Shown: positions 21,998 to 34,149, numbered from the stretch's first letter. The stretch: 64,000 bases of DNA from Echiichthys vipera (GCA_963691815.1 OY829668.1:16111643-16175642); one strand, 5' to 3'. Made by a program: numbers and translations. Notes: generated by a model not told the origin, from the sequence alone.

Positions 21998-24900
21998 GCC
22001 ACCGGTTCCGGCGCTGTGTAAAGCGGCAGCCAGCAACAGTTGCTCCGTCTCCTTTCCGCACTTTTTGCTATTTTATCTTATTTTACTGTCTTTTTATTAA
22101 GTACTTTTTCCTGTAAGTCGTAGTGCTAACCTTAGCCAACCATGTTCGTGAACTTTCTTACGTGTTTTTTGTCCGTTTGTCTCATTCTTGGGACTATTTT
22201 TGCCGACCGCGTCTCCGTCTGGACGCAACAATGCGGCGGCTCCATTGTTTACACCCGTGAACAGCTGTTGTCGCTAGCACCAACGGCGCTAATGCGGGAG
22301 AGGCCTGAAATCCCCAAAGAACTGAGGAGAAAGTACAGGGGATGTAAGGCTGGACGTAAACAACGGGAAAAGAAGAGGAGATATAAACCATCTCTCCCTT
22401 CCATCACCATGGGGAACGTGAGGTCGCTGGCTAACAAGATGGACGAGCTGGCGGGCCTGGTGAAGACTCAGTGGATGTATCGTGTGAGCAGTGTGCTGTG
22501 TTTCACGGAGACGTGGCTCCACGAGGACATCCCGGACTCGAACGTAACTGTGGACGGCTTTCAAACTGTTCGGGCGGACAGGAGTCACCGTGAGAGTGGC
22601 AAGAGGAAAGGTGGGGGACTTGCTATTCTTATTAACAACAAGTGGTGACATCCTTGACACGTGACTGTAAAGGAGCGTGTGTGTAGCCCGGACATTTAGC
22701 TGCTTGCCGTGAGTCTGCGGCCATACTACCTGCCGAGGGAGTTTTCACACGTGATCGTTCTGGTTGTTTACATTCCTCCGACTGCAAACGCGGCGCGCAC
22801 GAGTGACGGCATCCACACCGTCGTCACGGGACTTCAGACACGGCACCCAGACGCATTCATTGCAATATCTGGGGACTTCAACCACATCACTCTGGCTGCA
22901 ACACTGCCCACTTTCAAGCAGTTTGTGGACTGTCCCACCAGGGAAAACAAGACACTGGACCTGCTGTATGCTAATGTTAAGGAGGCTTACAGCTCCACTG
23001 CCCTTCCTCCTCTTGGAAGATCAGATCACAACCTCATCCATCTGCAGCCCCTGTATAAGCCCCAAGTCCAGCGGCTTCCTGTGACCACCAGGACTGTGAG
23101 GAGATGGTCACAGGAGACTGACGAAGCTTTACAGGGTTGCTTTGAACTCACAGACTGGGATTTGCTCTGTAATTCACATGGGGAGGACCTTGATGATCTC
23201 ACGGACTGCATAACAGGGTACATCAATTTCTGTGTGGACAGCGTTGTTCCTACAGAGACTGTACTCTGTTTCCCAAATAACAAGCCGTGGGTCACCAGAG
23301 ACATCAAGGTCCTGCTGAATGCGAAGAAGAGGGCCTTCAGAGAGGGGGACAGAGAGCAGATGAGGCAGGTCCAGAGGGAGCTGAAAGAGAGGATCCAACA
23401 GGGCAAAGACACCTACAGGAGGAAGCTGGAGCACAAACTCCAGCAGAACAACTTAAAGGACGTGTGGAGCGGCATGAGGAGCATCACTGGCTACAAACCA
23501 TCTGGTAGCCAGACGGTAGGAGGTGGTACTGAACGTGCCAATGAGCTAAATCTGTTGTTCAACAGATTTGATGAAAGGGCTCTGGACCACCTCCCCACGG
23601 CTCCTCTACAACCACCCACCTCCAAACCTCCAACCCTGCTGACACCTCCCCCTCAATTCCTTCCTGATTTTGCCCTACCTGTCCCCTCCCCCCCGCCATC
23701 ACCTCTCTCCAACCCCACCAACACACACAGCAGACAGACCTTCACTGCAGAGCAGGTGAGGAAGGAGCTGTGCAGACTCCGCCCAGGCAAGGCAGCGGGT
23801 CCCGACGGTGTCAGCCCGAGGGTCCTCAAAACATGTGCGATCCAGCTGTGTGGAGTCCTGCAGTACATCTACAACCTCAGCCTGAGTCTCGAGAAGGTCC
23901 CTGTGCTGTGGAAGACATCCTGCCATTACCAGTACCATTACCAAAGAAGGTGCGTCCCAGCACCTCAGAAGACTACAGACCGGTGGCGCTGCCATCGCAC
24001 CTGATGAAGTCCCTGGAGAGGCTGGTTCTTTCACTTCTTCGGCCCCTGGTCAGCTCATCACTGGACCCTCTACAGTTTGCCTACCAGCCGAGACTAGGAG
24101 TGGAGGATGCTATCATCTTCCTGCTCAACCGTGCCTGCGCCCACCTGGACAGAGCGGGGACCACAGTGCGAATCTTGTTCATGGACTTCTCAAGTGCGTT
24201 CAACACCATCTGGCCTGCTCTGCTGGGACGGAAGCTGACGGCGATGCAGGTGGACCCTCCCCTGGTTTCCTGGATTACGGATTACTTGACGGGTCGACCA
24301 CAGTATGTCAGACTGCAGGACGAAGTGTCTGACACCGTGGTCTGCAGCACTGGAGCTCCACAGGGTACTGTTCTTTCCCCATTTCTGTTCACCCTGTACA
24401 CCTCAGACTTTCAGTTCCTCTCTGAGTCCTGCCACCTGCAGAAGTTTGCTGACGATTCTGCAATTGTTGGCTGTGTCAGTGAGGGGAAGGAGGAGGAGTA
24501 CAGGGGCGTTGTGGACTCCTTTGTCGACTGGTGTGCAGCTAATCACCTGATTCTAAACGCCACCAAGACTAAGGAGCTAGTGGTGGATTTCCGCAGGAGT
24601 AAATCTGCCCCCACACCCATCTCCATCAACGGCGTGACTGTGGATGTTGTCCAGGATTACAAATATCTTGGAGTATACCTGGACAACAAACTGGACTTTT
24701 CCAAGAACACTGAGGCTGTCTACAAGAAGGGCCAGAGTCGTCTCTATTTCCTGAGGAGGCTCCGGTCATTCAATGTTTGTAACACCATGCTGAGGATGTT
24801 CTACCATTCAGTGGTAGCCAGTGCCATCTTCTTTGCTGTTGTGTGCTGGGGCAGCAGACTGAGGGCAGCAGACGCAAAGAGGATCAGTAAGATCATCAGG

Positions 24901-25783
24901 AAGGCTGGCTCCGTCCTAGGGGTCAAACTGGACTCTTTGGTGGCGGTGTCTGAGAGGCGGATGCTGTCTAAACTGCACAGCATCCTGGACAATAACTCTC
25001 ACCCTCTCCACCAGCTGCTGACCTCCAGCAGAAGCACATTCAGCCATAGACTCATTCTCCCACGGTGTAACACTGAACGCCGGAGGAAGTCTTTTCTTCC
25101 GGCGGCCATCAAACTTTATAATTCATCTCCCCCCGGTCAGGTAAGGAACAGTGGAGACACTGTATCCTGAAAATGTCACTTTGTCACTTTATACCATCAC
25201 TGCACCACTTTATTCAGTTGTACTTTATTCAGTTGTACTGTCACTTACTTCAGTAAGTAATGCTGCTATACTACACTGTCACTTTATATCACCACTACAT
25301 CACTTTATTCATTTATTAATGGTTTACTGTAACTATCTGCTGATACACTTACTCTGCTTTAGGACATGCTGCTACATTTCACTGTGGTTTACTGTAACTG
25401 ACTGAAGTACGAAATGCTGCTACACTCCACTGTGCCATACTGTCACTTAGTTCTGTAGGACATGCTGCTACATTTTTAACACTTATAACTTATCGCTCCT
25501 TCTCACTTATCTAGTTTGTACTTATTTTATTTCAATCTGCTGCTAAACTGCACGCTGCGTATTGTTGTATATTGTATATACCTACGCTTAACCACGACGT
25601 CTGTTGCACTCTGTCACACTTGGTTCATTGCTTGATTTATCTGACGTTAGCTTTATTGTGATTTGATTTATGTTTATGCTTATTGTTACCCTGATCCTTT
25701 TCCGCCTTTGTATCGAAACTGTTGCACAATAATTTCCCTCGGGATAAATAAAGCTTCTTGAATCTTGAATCTTGAATCTTGAG
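21998..25783 (+). mobile_element. Rex1-like (CR1-group) LINE, nearly full length
   Basis: About 3.8 kb with a 5' leader, endonuclease and reverse transcriptase region, and a 3' end that reads aatttccctcgggataaata followed by 3-4 copies of a 7-bp unit (ttgaatc) at 25757-25783. A short tandem tail of 5-7 bp is what is known for Rex1 elements in fish. The copy interrupts L2 ORF1 sequence of block D on its left side. On the right it is followed by unrelated DNA and a gypsy scrap, so the original insertion site cannot be rebuilt. Confidence 0.87.
22142..25170 (+). pseudogene. Rex1-like LINE ORF (endonuclease plus RT), lightly disrupted
   Basis: Endonuclease motifs: NVRSLANKMDEL, FTETWLHEDIPD, KGGGLAILINNKW, GDFNHI (about 22875) and SDHNLI (about 23022). 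RT motifs: ELCRLRPGKAAGPDGVSP, EDYRPVALPSHLMKSLERLV, FMDFSSAFNTIWPAL, STGAPQGTVLSPFLFTLYTS, the catalytic FADDSAIVG at about 24447 and YKYLGVYLDNKLDF. Three in-frame stops lie between 22646 and 22700, and one frameshift lies near 23935, inside the segment after VPVLWKTSC. Otherwise the frame is open for over 2.2 kb, so the copy is fairly young. It cannot make the whole protein. Function by family: target-primed reverse transcription. Confidence 0.9.
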
Positions 25784-25879
25784 ATTGCCGTTTGAAAGAG
25801 TGATACTGCGTAGGGCCTCTGCCCTAGACCAAAAGCGGAAATCGGTATTTACTCACCATTAAATGCGCTGCCTCTAGTT

Positions 25880-26045
25880 TTACAGAAGATGTTCCGTTGC
25901 GCACCATCACAGCTAACACTGTAGTGAAAGCCTTGACAAAGTGCTCATCCACCCTTGGTCTCCCTTGTGTGATTCAGACTGACCAAGGTTCCAATTTCCA
26001 GTCCAGGCTTTTTAATCAGGAGGAAAACCTGAGTTTGCAATATTA
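25880..26045 (+). pseudogene. Ty3/gypsy integrase core fragment
   Basis: A short open stretch reads TVVKALTKCSSTLGLPCVIQ and then TDQGSNFQSRLFNQ, which matches the integrase catalytic core around its second Asp. The first Asp and the Glu are absent. It is an isolated scrap and not clearly part of the relic at 1-1240. Confidence 0.75.
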
Positions 26046-26249
26046 ACATGTTAAAACTGTTTAATTCCAGGGATGGGGATGTAACAACGTTAGAGGCGCA
26101 GAGCACTCAGCTGTCGAGTAACTTGTGCGTTTCAGCGCTGATTGTGGCTGCAGTCTCCAATCTGTCTGATGTTGATGACCCCGTGACGTGTAAAATCTCC
26201 CACCAAGGGGAAGGCTCAGCTCTCAAAAACTGAGTCATTGAAAGTTCAA

Positions 26250-27450
26250 GTCAATTCAATTCAATTCAATTTTATTTATAGTGTCGAATCATAACAAAAG
26301 TTATCTCAGGACACTTTACAGAGTAGGTAAAGACCACACTCAATGACTTATTCATGATTTACGTAGACCCAACAATTCCCCTGTAGAGTACAGTGGCAAC
26401 GAAAGCTTTCCCTTTAACAGGCAGGAACGTCAGACAGACCCAGCTCTGTGGAGGACGGCCATCCATCACCGTCTTGACCGGTTGGGCAGGAAGAAAAGGA
26501 GAGAGAAAGAGAGAAAAGACACACAGATGGACAGAGAGAGACAGACAGACACACTTCCAGAGATGCAAGCAAAGCCTAACAGTAACTATAATAATATTTA
26601 TAGTAATATGAATATGACGTATATGTTAAGACAATTAATACAACAGAATAGTAGAAACAAGCACAGCTAAGGTGACAGAATATGAAAATGATAATAATTA
26701 TGGTGGCAAACATGATCAATGATGAGTAGTGGCAATAGCAGCTACGATACAGCTACAAATTTCTTGGTTTATTAAACTAGTGATAGTATATATGAGTAAC
26801 AGTGATAATAGCAGCAGGAAGCGTCATGTAGGACCACGGCAGCAGGCACCACCACGATCAGCAGAGACCTGCGAGACGACAAAGCACAAACAGCTCCGGG
26901 GAAGAAGCTGAATTAGTAACATGCTATGATGAGAAATGAATGATACAGACAGCAAGGAGAGAAGCTCAGAGTATCAGGAAAAGCTTCATAATTAAGCAGA
27001 ATAAAATCTTATTGTAAGTCCTAGCTGTAAGCTTTATCAAAAAGGAAAGTTTTAAGTTTACTCTTACATAAGGGGACAGTGTCTGCCTGCTGAATAACAT
27101 TTGGGAGTTTGTTCCACGGGAGAGGAGCTTGGTAGCTGAAGGCTCTGCCTCCACTTCTACTTTTGGAGACCCTAGGAACGACGAGTAGCCCTGCATTCTC
27201 AGAGCGCAGAGATCTAGTTGGGTGATACGGTACTATGAGCTCTTTAAGATACGAGGGAGCCTGACCAATAAGAGCTTTGTAGGTAAGGAGAAGGATTTTA
27301 AATTCTATTCTAGATTTTACAGGTAGTCAGTGCAGAGAAGCAGGAGAAATATGTTCTCTTCGATTTGTTTTAGTTAGTACACGAGCTGAAGCATTTTGGA
27401 CCAACTGGAGACTCTTAACAGACTTGTTGAAGCAGCTTGATAATAATAGG
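26250..27450 (-). mobile_element. L2-like LINE, RT C-terminal region and 3' UTR
   Basis: On the minus strand: VKSLQLVQNA from 27450, then a degraded stretch, then NAGLLVVPR-like and WNKLPN-like segments (seen as MQGYSSFLGSPKVEVE and SQMLFSRQTLS near 27196-27060), then a long 3' UTR that ends in repeated attga units (complement of caattcaattcaattc near 26253-26272). A short tandem-repeat tail is usual for L2 elements. The UTR part recurs inside the LINEs of blocks A (41697-42395) and B (56975-57660). Confidence 0.8.
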
Positions 27451-27462
27451 TGCATATATTGA

Positions 27463-29020
27463 CCTACCGCCGAGGATTTGGACACAGCTCTCGCTTTGGG
27501 TGTACAGAAATTGGATGGCCCACAGAAGTGACCCCCTCACCCCATACTCCCGCTACATTTCCCGCAGTATCTCCCGAGGGACCCTGTTGTACGCCTTCTC
27601 CAGATTCACAAAGCACATGTAGACTGGATGGGCATGGGGCCACATCTAGGAACGACAAAGCATGGGGCGGTAGTAGCTCAGTCCATAGGTGACTGGGCTG
27701 GGAACCGGAGGGTTGCTGGTTTGAGTCCCTGTGTGTAGTGTGGACTGGTGGCTGCCGAGGTGCTGTTGAACAAGGCACTGAACCCCTAACTGCTCGGGGC
27801 GCCGGTCACTGGCAGCCCCCTTGCTCTAACATCTCTCGATTGGTTGCATGTATATAAGTCATGTGCATATGTGTGTATTTTGGGTCTGTCTGTCTGTGTG
27901 TTTGTAAAATGAAAAAAATAATAGAGTGAAAATTGAATTTCACCATTTGCGGGACCAATAAAGGAATTCTTCTTCTCAGCATCCTTGCGAGACCCATCCA
28001 GGACGGAATCAGCATTGTTCCTCTTTAATCTGAGGTTCCACTATAGGATGAACCATCCTTTCCAGAACCTTGAATTAGACTTTACCAGGGAGGCTGAGTA
28101 GTGTGATAGTGTGACCCCTGTAATTGGCACACACCCTCTGGTCCCCCTTTTTAAATAGGGGAACCACTACCTCTGTCTGTCACTCCCTTGCCACTGTCCT
28201 ATACTACCACACAATGTTGAAGAGACGTGTCAACCAAGACAGCCCCTCCAAACCCAAAGCTTTCAGCATTTCTCGATGAATCGGTGGGGGTTGGCCTCCG
28301 CCAGGGGTGCGCTTTGTCACCAATCCTGTTCGTGATTTTCATGGAGAGGATATCGAGGCGTAGTCATGGTGGGGGAGGGGTTGCACTGCAGTGGGCTGAG
28401 GATATCGTCTCTGCTTTTTGTAGATGATGTGGTCCTGATGGCATCGTCGGTCAGTGACCTTCAGCACTCAATGGATCGGTTCGCAGCAGATCGTGAAACA
28501 GATCCTCCGTGATGAGGAGGAAATCTGAGGCCATCGCACTTAGTAGGAAACCGGTGGATTGCTTACTCCAGGAAGGCAATCAGTCCTTACCCCAAGTGTA
28601 GGAGTTTAAGTACCTCGGGATCATGTTCATGAGTGAGTTCCAGTCACTCCAGTGGCTGGAGTCTCCCTTAGAGATAGGGTGAGAAGTTCAGCCATCAGTG
28701 AGGAACTCAGAGTAGAGCCGCTGCTCCTTTGCGTTGAAAGGAGCCAGTTGAGGTTGTTTGGGCATCTAGTAAGGATGCCCCCTGGGCGCCTCCCTAGGGA
28801 GGTGTTCCAGGCAGGTCCAGCTGGGAGGAAGTCTCAGGGCAGACCAATGACAAGGTGGAGAGATTATATTTCCACACTGGCCTGGGAACATCTTGGGATC
28901 CTCCAGTTAGAGCTGGTTAATGTGGCCCGGTAAAGGGAAGTTTGGGGTCCCTTGCTTAAGCTGCTGCCCCTCGCGACCTGACCCTAGATAAGCAGATGAA
29001 GATAAGATGAGATAAGATAT
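27463..29020. mobile_element. RTE/Rex3-like LINE with inverted 5' segment (twin-priming structure)
   Basis: 27463-28281 is RTE sequence on the minus strand (from LKAFGLEGLSWL near 28260 down to EYGVRGSLLWAIQFLYTQSE near 27500). At 28282 the sequence switches to plus-strand RTE exactly further on in the element: VGLRQGCALSPILFVIFMER, then FVDDVVLMASSVSDLQHS, and on to the 3' end (cctgaccctagataagcaga near 28978), with a tail of gataaga-like units. Only about 15 bp of the element are missing between the two breakpoints. A SINE (27665-27978) sits inside the inverted part. All frames are broken. Confidence 0.85.
27665..27978 (+). mobile_element. tRNA-derived SINE, copy 1
   Basis: The head carries pol III promoter words: A-box-like tagctcagtccataggtgac (about 27674) and B-box-like ggtttgagtcc (27718-27728). 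The body has the word cgaggtgctgttgaacaaggcac and the tail is gtgaaaattgaatttcaccatttgcgggaccaataaaggaattc. Copy 2 is at 59521-59860. The tail resembles the 3' end of the Rex1-like LINE, as expected of a SINE that borrows a LINE tail. Confidence 0.85.
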
Positions 29021-29119
29021 ATTGTCTTTATTTTATCAATGTAAGTAATAGTAATAGGGCTCAAAATGCAACAGCACAACAGCTGATCAAAACAAGTAGT
29101 ATTAATTGGACTTCCGGTT

Positions 29120-30400
29120 TGGCTAAGACACGAGTCGAGTCTCACTCCCACAACTTTTGATAATTTTTTCGGTTCAGGACGCTGAACTTCACAACAATAG
29201 TAATATTTGTCGCGTTTAACCGATACACCACCTAAATATGCCGACACATTCGACCAGATGGACTGTGAAAGATGGAATTTCTGACCCTTGGAGGTTTATA
29301 AATCCCCATGGTAAAGCTTTCCCCTTTTTCCCATGTACAGCACACATTCTCCCGAATTTATTACTTATTACAACCTCCTCGACTGTGTGAATGAGTGTGA
29401 ATATCACCCAATAGTCAATTCTGACCATGCTCCTACCACAGTCGACATAAGTTTTTCACGTAATGTTATTCCACTTTTAACATGGAGATTCAGTTCACAA
29501 TTACTGTCGGATAATAAGTTTAAAGATTTTGTTGTAACTCAAATCCGTTTAATGACACCCCTGATGTCAGCAGCGGCATGCTGTGGGAAGCGCTTAAAGC
29601 TACTATTCAAGGACAGGTGATTTCCTATATTTCTCAAATAAGCAGGGCTGAACGTGCTAGGCTGGTGGACATTGCGGAGGAACTGGTAAAACCTGGTAAA
29701 ACTTACTCCCCTCTCCATCCCCTTTATATTAGAAACTGCTACTACTACATTTGGAACACAGCCTCTTAATGACACGTGAAGCTGAGAGACAGCTACCACA
29801 ATCCAAACAAAACTTTTTTGAGCAGGGAGATTAAGGCAGAAAGATCTCGGCACAGCAGGCCTGCGCAACAAACACTTCTAGACTGATCTCTTAAATTAAA
29901 CTACCAGAGGGTTGCCACACTTCTGACCCGGTGATGATCAACAAGTCTTTTTCTGATTTCTACACCGCACTATATACTTCTGAATACAGCCCAATTACTG
30001 CAGCAACCCCTAATCCCTTAGATCATTTATCATACCCTCAGATTGATATAAACATCTCTAGGGAACTCGGTAGACCCATCTTTCTGTCTGAGGTGCACAA
30101 AGCGAACAAGTCTATGCAAAACAGGAAATCTCCTTGTCCTGATGGTTTTACCGTCGCGTTCTTTAAGGAGTACTCTATGATATAAGCCCCCATCCCTGTG
30201 AGAATGTTCAATGACTCCTTTACTTGAGGCAGACTGCCAGCGACCTTGTATGAGGCATCTATTTCATTAAGGAAGACAAGGACCCTTCTTCATGTGGCAG
30301 CTAAAGACTAGTCTCACTTTTGAACATAGATTGTAAGATTCTTAATGAGGTTCTCACCCTCCGCCTCCAAAGTGTCATCAATAATTTCACTAGACCAGAG
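29120..30400 (+). pseudogene. L1-clade LINE ORF2 relic (endonuclease end to RT start)
   Basis: Motifs in order: GISDPWRFINPHGKAF, CEYHPIVNSDHAPTTVDISF (the endonuclease SDHAP box, about 29424), LTWRFSSQLLSDNKFKDFV, then KSMQNRKSPCPDGFTVAFFK (about 30104) and LNIDCKILNEVLTLRLQSVI (about 30318). Frameshifts and stops are frequent. These are L1-type rather than L2- or RTE-type motifs. The RT catalytic core is missing: the match ends at about 30400. Confidence 0.85.
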
Positions 30401-32229
30401 AGGTTTCATATTAGAGAGGCCCACTTGTTTATATCTGATATGCTCCACTGCTGGCTCCATCTAGTGGCCGAATTAGGACATTGGAGTTGCTTAAATGCTT
30501 CTTTTAATAACTACTTTGAGATCTCTTTGCACTTTGTGTCAGCAGAGGTTAAGAGGGGGCTGCAGAAGGCTCTACATATAATACTAAACATTTTATTATT
30601 AACAGGGAGATAAAGGCAGAATTTAAAAATACAAATGACAACAGTTACAATGGATACTACACTAATATTTTTAAATGTGAATACACATAAAATAACACTC
30701 ATCTGGAAGTGTGATGGCTTTCTCCTGTTTGTTGTAGTAGGTCCTGCTGTTTTCTGCAATAGAAACATCAGCTCCTTGGGAAGGGGGGCAGATCTCTTCA
30801 CAGCTGGAAGAGCTGTTTCTGCAGGGAGGGACAAACAACAAAAATCAATCAATTAGGTTTAAATGTAAAGAAGCAAGGTATTAGCATGAATGCAAAAACT
30901 AATCAGCTGGTTATCCTATAATGCTTCTGCTGTCACAACTGGCTTCTCTGAATTGTAGTGGAGAGGAGACCGGATATTTTTATTTGTTTTATTTTTTATT
31001 TTCCTGTAACCGCAAAACTTTAGTATCGTTTTGGCCGACCATCCACACACAGACGGCAAAACCACATACTTTGTTGAACGATGCTATCATCATCCCAGCT
31101 CAAACCTCTAACCCCACGGCCTAGCATAACAACAACACTAGTGCTGCTGCGTGAGAGGAGAGATGGACCCATAGACTGTTACTGAACTGTACTCTGAGCC
31201 ACATGCATGGGAATGAATTAGGCTGACCAAAGATTTCTCCCTTTTCCCTGATGCTCTGAATAAGGAGCTCTAGTCTCTTTTTCTAAATAAAGTTGGTAAG
31301 AAAGTGTGAAAAGTCTTTAAATCTATTGAGAAAGCGGCGCCTGTGAGTGCTTTGGCATTGGAAAGGGTCTCACAACAGCACCCTCTGCTCGGTTAGGACA
31401 CTAACTACAGAGTGAATCATGCATCAGAGTCCATAACACGACAAAAGTCTCCGCTAACACCAGAAACGGTCGACAAATTTCTCTTTAGGATTGATGAGGA
31501 TTTGGAAAGAGAAACTCTCCAGTGTTTGTATTCTCCACAGCATCTCCCCGTCTCTTCTTTTCCGTTGCTGGTGTATTTCTGTGGCATTTACAGCGCAACA
31601 TCCATGCCTGGCATGTGGACTACAGCGTTTGGAGTCGGTTTCCTGTGAACACAGAGATTTCTTGAGTCCAGGCCGTGTGGAGGGAACACTTTTTAACAAC
31701 GACGGAGAAAAAAAAGGTTGTTTTCAATCTAGTGGACGCTCCCTTACTGTCTGCATATTCTTACTGTATTTGTCTGAAACTTGATTACATGTCTGCCTTC
31801 CCATTTGTCCTGACCTGCTGTGTTGAGGACTGTTAGACTTCTACTTGACCTCTGTTGGTGAAACTCTTTAAAATAGAGTTCAAAGAAGTTCAAAGAACGT
31901 GGTAAGTAGTGTGAGGGAGCCCAGTCATCATGTGACACAAGTAACACTCGTATGAACTATCTTAACCTTTCAGTCACCTCAGGTAACAAAGCTTGTTTCT
32001 TTTACTATTTTTAGTTTTTTTTTTTTTTTAAAAGATACCTCTCTCCATTGCCTAAAAATATATATACATATATGGCATGTGTATTTTACTTAAAGTTTGT
32101 CCAAACTGTCACTGCAACTGTACTGAAAAGATCCACTGATTTACTTTCACTTGCTAAAAAAAAGATAATAACACAAAGTGAAGTATTTTAGCAAACACAA
32201 CTTGGAACAGTATGAAAGGTCCTAAGAGA
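30401..32229. other. No gene recognised
   Basis: Low-complexity AT-rich DNA with short open frames only (for example 31491-31784). I see no family match, repeat array or credible exon pair. Confidence 0.5.
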
Positions 32230-32236
32230 GTTGTTT

Positions 32237-32345
32237 GCAGTGGTGGAAAGTACATTTACTACATTACCTTAGGTACAATTTTGAGGTACTTGTACATTAG
32301 TAATTACATTTTAATCTAATTTATACTCCACTGCATTTATTTAGT
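32237..32345. repeat. Dispersed teleost repeat fragment (gtggtggaaagtac type)
   Basis: The words cagtggtggaaagtacattt and attttgaggtacttgtacat and the following tactccactgcattta are a pattern I know as a very common dispersed repeat in fish genomes. Its class is uncertain, and no terminal repeats are visible here. Confidence 0.5.
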
Positions 32346-32529
32346 TATTTAATAGATTAAGATTTTTTTTTTTTAATTAAATGACATAAATTGTTATAAA
32401 TTAAGCTAAACAGCAGTCAATAAAAGTATCCCTACCTTTATCAGCTGCAACATTAAAGTGTTAATTACAATAACCTATCAATAATTATAATATAATACTA
32501 CTCTGGAATAAACGATTATGCTTAATGAG

Positions 32530-33007
32530 TATATACTTCGACAGCTACCAGTTGTTTTTGGAAGTGTCCCTTCCACAGCCCGATTACCTCATAAGCTGAG
32601 GTCACCAGTGTCCCGTCCTTACTGTTAACAGCATGGACGGTTCCCCGTTTCCCCCTCCTGAGAATGGTTTTCCAGAAGCACCTTGGTGCCACCTGAAAGT
32701 CCTTCTCCAAACTTCTCCCCCAGCCGCTTCTGGCCTGTCGGTACCTTGCAACTGCCTCTGGAGTCTTCTGGAATAACATATCCCGGAAGGCCTCCTTCAG
32801 TCGGGCAGTTTTCCTTACCACCGGTGTCCACTGTACGTGGAGGTAAGCCCCACCAGATCTAACTGGTACTTCTCCAGCCCCTGCACAATCTCCGGCTCCT
32901 TCCCCACTGAGAGGTGACATTCCACGTCCCCAGAGCCAGCCCCTGCTGCTTGTGTCTGCTCCATTGAGGCCCCTCACCTTCACTGCCATCCATGCATGCA
33001 TCCACGC
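32530..33007 (-). pseudogene. RTE/Rex3-like LINE piece with endonuclease deleted
   Basis: A 166-codon minus-strand frame (32522-33022) joins the ORF start region (AVKVRGLNGADTSSRGWLWG, RGMSPLSGEGA) straight to the linker before the RT (RKTARLKEAFRDMLFQKTPE, SLEKDFQVAPRCFWKTILRR). In the relic at 46405-47610 these ORF-start words are followed by the endonuclease (GDFNAHLG), so the domain has been removed here while the frame stayed open. The piece lies inside an L2-like element. Confidence 0.82.
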
Positions 33008-33920
33008 ATATGTTCTTTTCAATTTGTTTTAGTTAGTACATGACCTGCAGCATTTTGGACCAACTGGAGACTCTTAACAGACTTATTGGAGCAGCATGAT
33101 AATAAGGAGTTGAAGTAGTCCAGCCTAGAAGTAACTAATGCATGGACTAGTTTCTCTGCATCTTTCTGACACACAATGTTCCTAATTTTCGCAATATTAC
33201 ACAGGTGAAAATATGCAGTCGTTGTTATTAGTTTTATGTGAGAATCGAAGGACATATCCAGATCACAAATAACACCAAGATTCCTTACTGTGGTGCTGGA
33301 GGACAACACTACATCATCCAGAGTGACAATGTCTTTAACTATTAAGTTTCGGAGGCCTTTGGGGTCAAGTACAATAACTTCAGTTTTGTCTGAGTTTAAC
33401 ATCAGAAAATTGCAGGTCGTCAAGCTTTTTATTTCCTTAATGCACATTTGAAGTTAAGCTAACTGATTGGTTTCTTCTGGTTTGATCGACAAATATATTT
33501 GTATATCATCAGCATAACAATGAAAGTTTATGGAGTGCTTCCTTATAATATTTCCTTAAGGAAGCATATACAAGGTGGATAGATTCCGTCTAAGGACGGA
33601 ACCCTGTGGGACTCCGTGACTGACTTTAGTGTGCATGGAGGATTTGTCATTAACATGTAAAAACTGAGATCTATCTGATAAATAAGACTTGAACCAGCTC
33701 AGTGCAATTAAAGGTAACACTTTTTTTAAGTAATCTAGTTGGAATAGAGTCTAGGAGACAAATAGAAGCTTTGATGCTGAAATGGGAGATGTTAATTTGT
33801 TGTAAAAAAACAGTCCAATTACATATCAGGTCGTACAGTTGTTTCTAAGGTTCCTGTGTTTGAAGAAAAAGTGGTGCCTAGCGAGTTGATTTTGTCTCTA
33901 ATAGTAATAATTTTGTCATC
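33008..33920 (-). pseudogene. L2-like LINE RT fragment (minus)
   Basis: Read downward from 33920: LDPIPTRLL-like sequence (seen as TLFQLDYLKKVLP), a deletion, WFKSYLSDRSQFLHVN, HGVPQGSVL, the catalytic box in FHCYADDIQIYLSIKPEE (about 33490-33540), then LMLNSDKTEVIVLDPKGLR and SLQLVQNAAGHVLTKTN at 33019. The piece keeps the YADD box but lacks the N-terminal half. It overlaps by about 90 bp in element coordinates with 26250-27450 and differs there, so the two are separate copies. Confidence 0.85.
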
Positions 33921-34149
33921 TTCACAAAGTTGTCATCCTCAAGAAATGTTTTGTCAGGATTGACCCAGTCAGAGTCACATATTTCATTCACCCCTTTATT
34001 ATAGAAACTCCAGATTCTTACAATGGATGACATTCATATTTTTTCAAATGTGTTTTTATTTACAAAATACTTACAAGTAAAATAATAACAGAGTGAAAAA
34101 AAATTAATTTCCCCTTGTGGGATTAATGAAGGGAATATTCCTGAGCAGT

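Larger units (their letters stand above)
18985..22000. other. Block D: paralogue of block E (60670-63120)
   Basis: From cctcggggggct near 18985 the order matches block E: ttgccttattttccttag, an antisense zinc-finger exon, a (TA)n tract in the upstream intron, then the start of an L2-like LINE ORF1. Compared with E, D has about 660 bp extra at 19083-19745 (no recognised content) and an RTE piece at 19790-20095. Confidence 0.85.

Noticed and set aside
22709..24004. Host protein with endonuclease/exonuclease fold
   Set aside because: The neighbouring RT motifs and the 3' tandem tail make it a LINE.
1..26045. One gypsy element running from 1-1240 to the integrase scrap at 25880-26045
   Set aside because: They are 24 kb apart with many independent loci between and no LTRs; treated as separate scraps.
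27665..27740. tRNA gene
   Set aside because: The A- and B-box-like words belong to a SINE head; the sequence does not fold as a proper tRNA by eye and is followed by the SINE body and tail, as at 59521.
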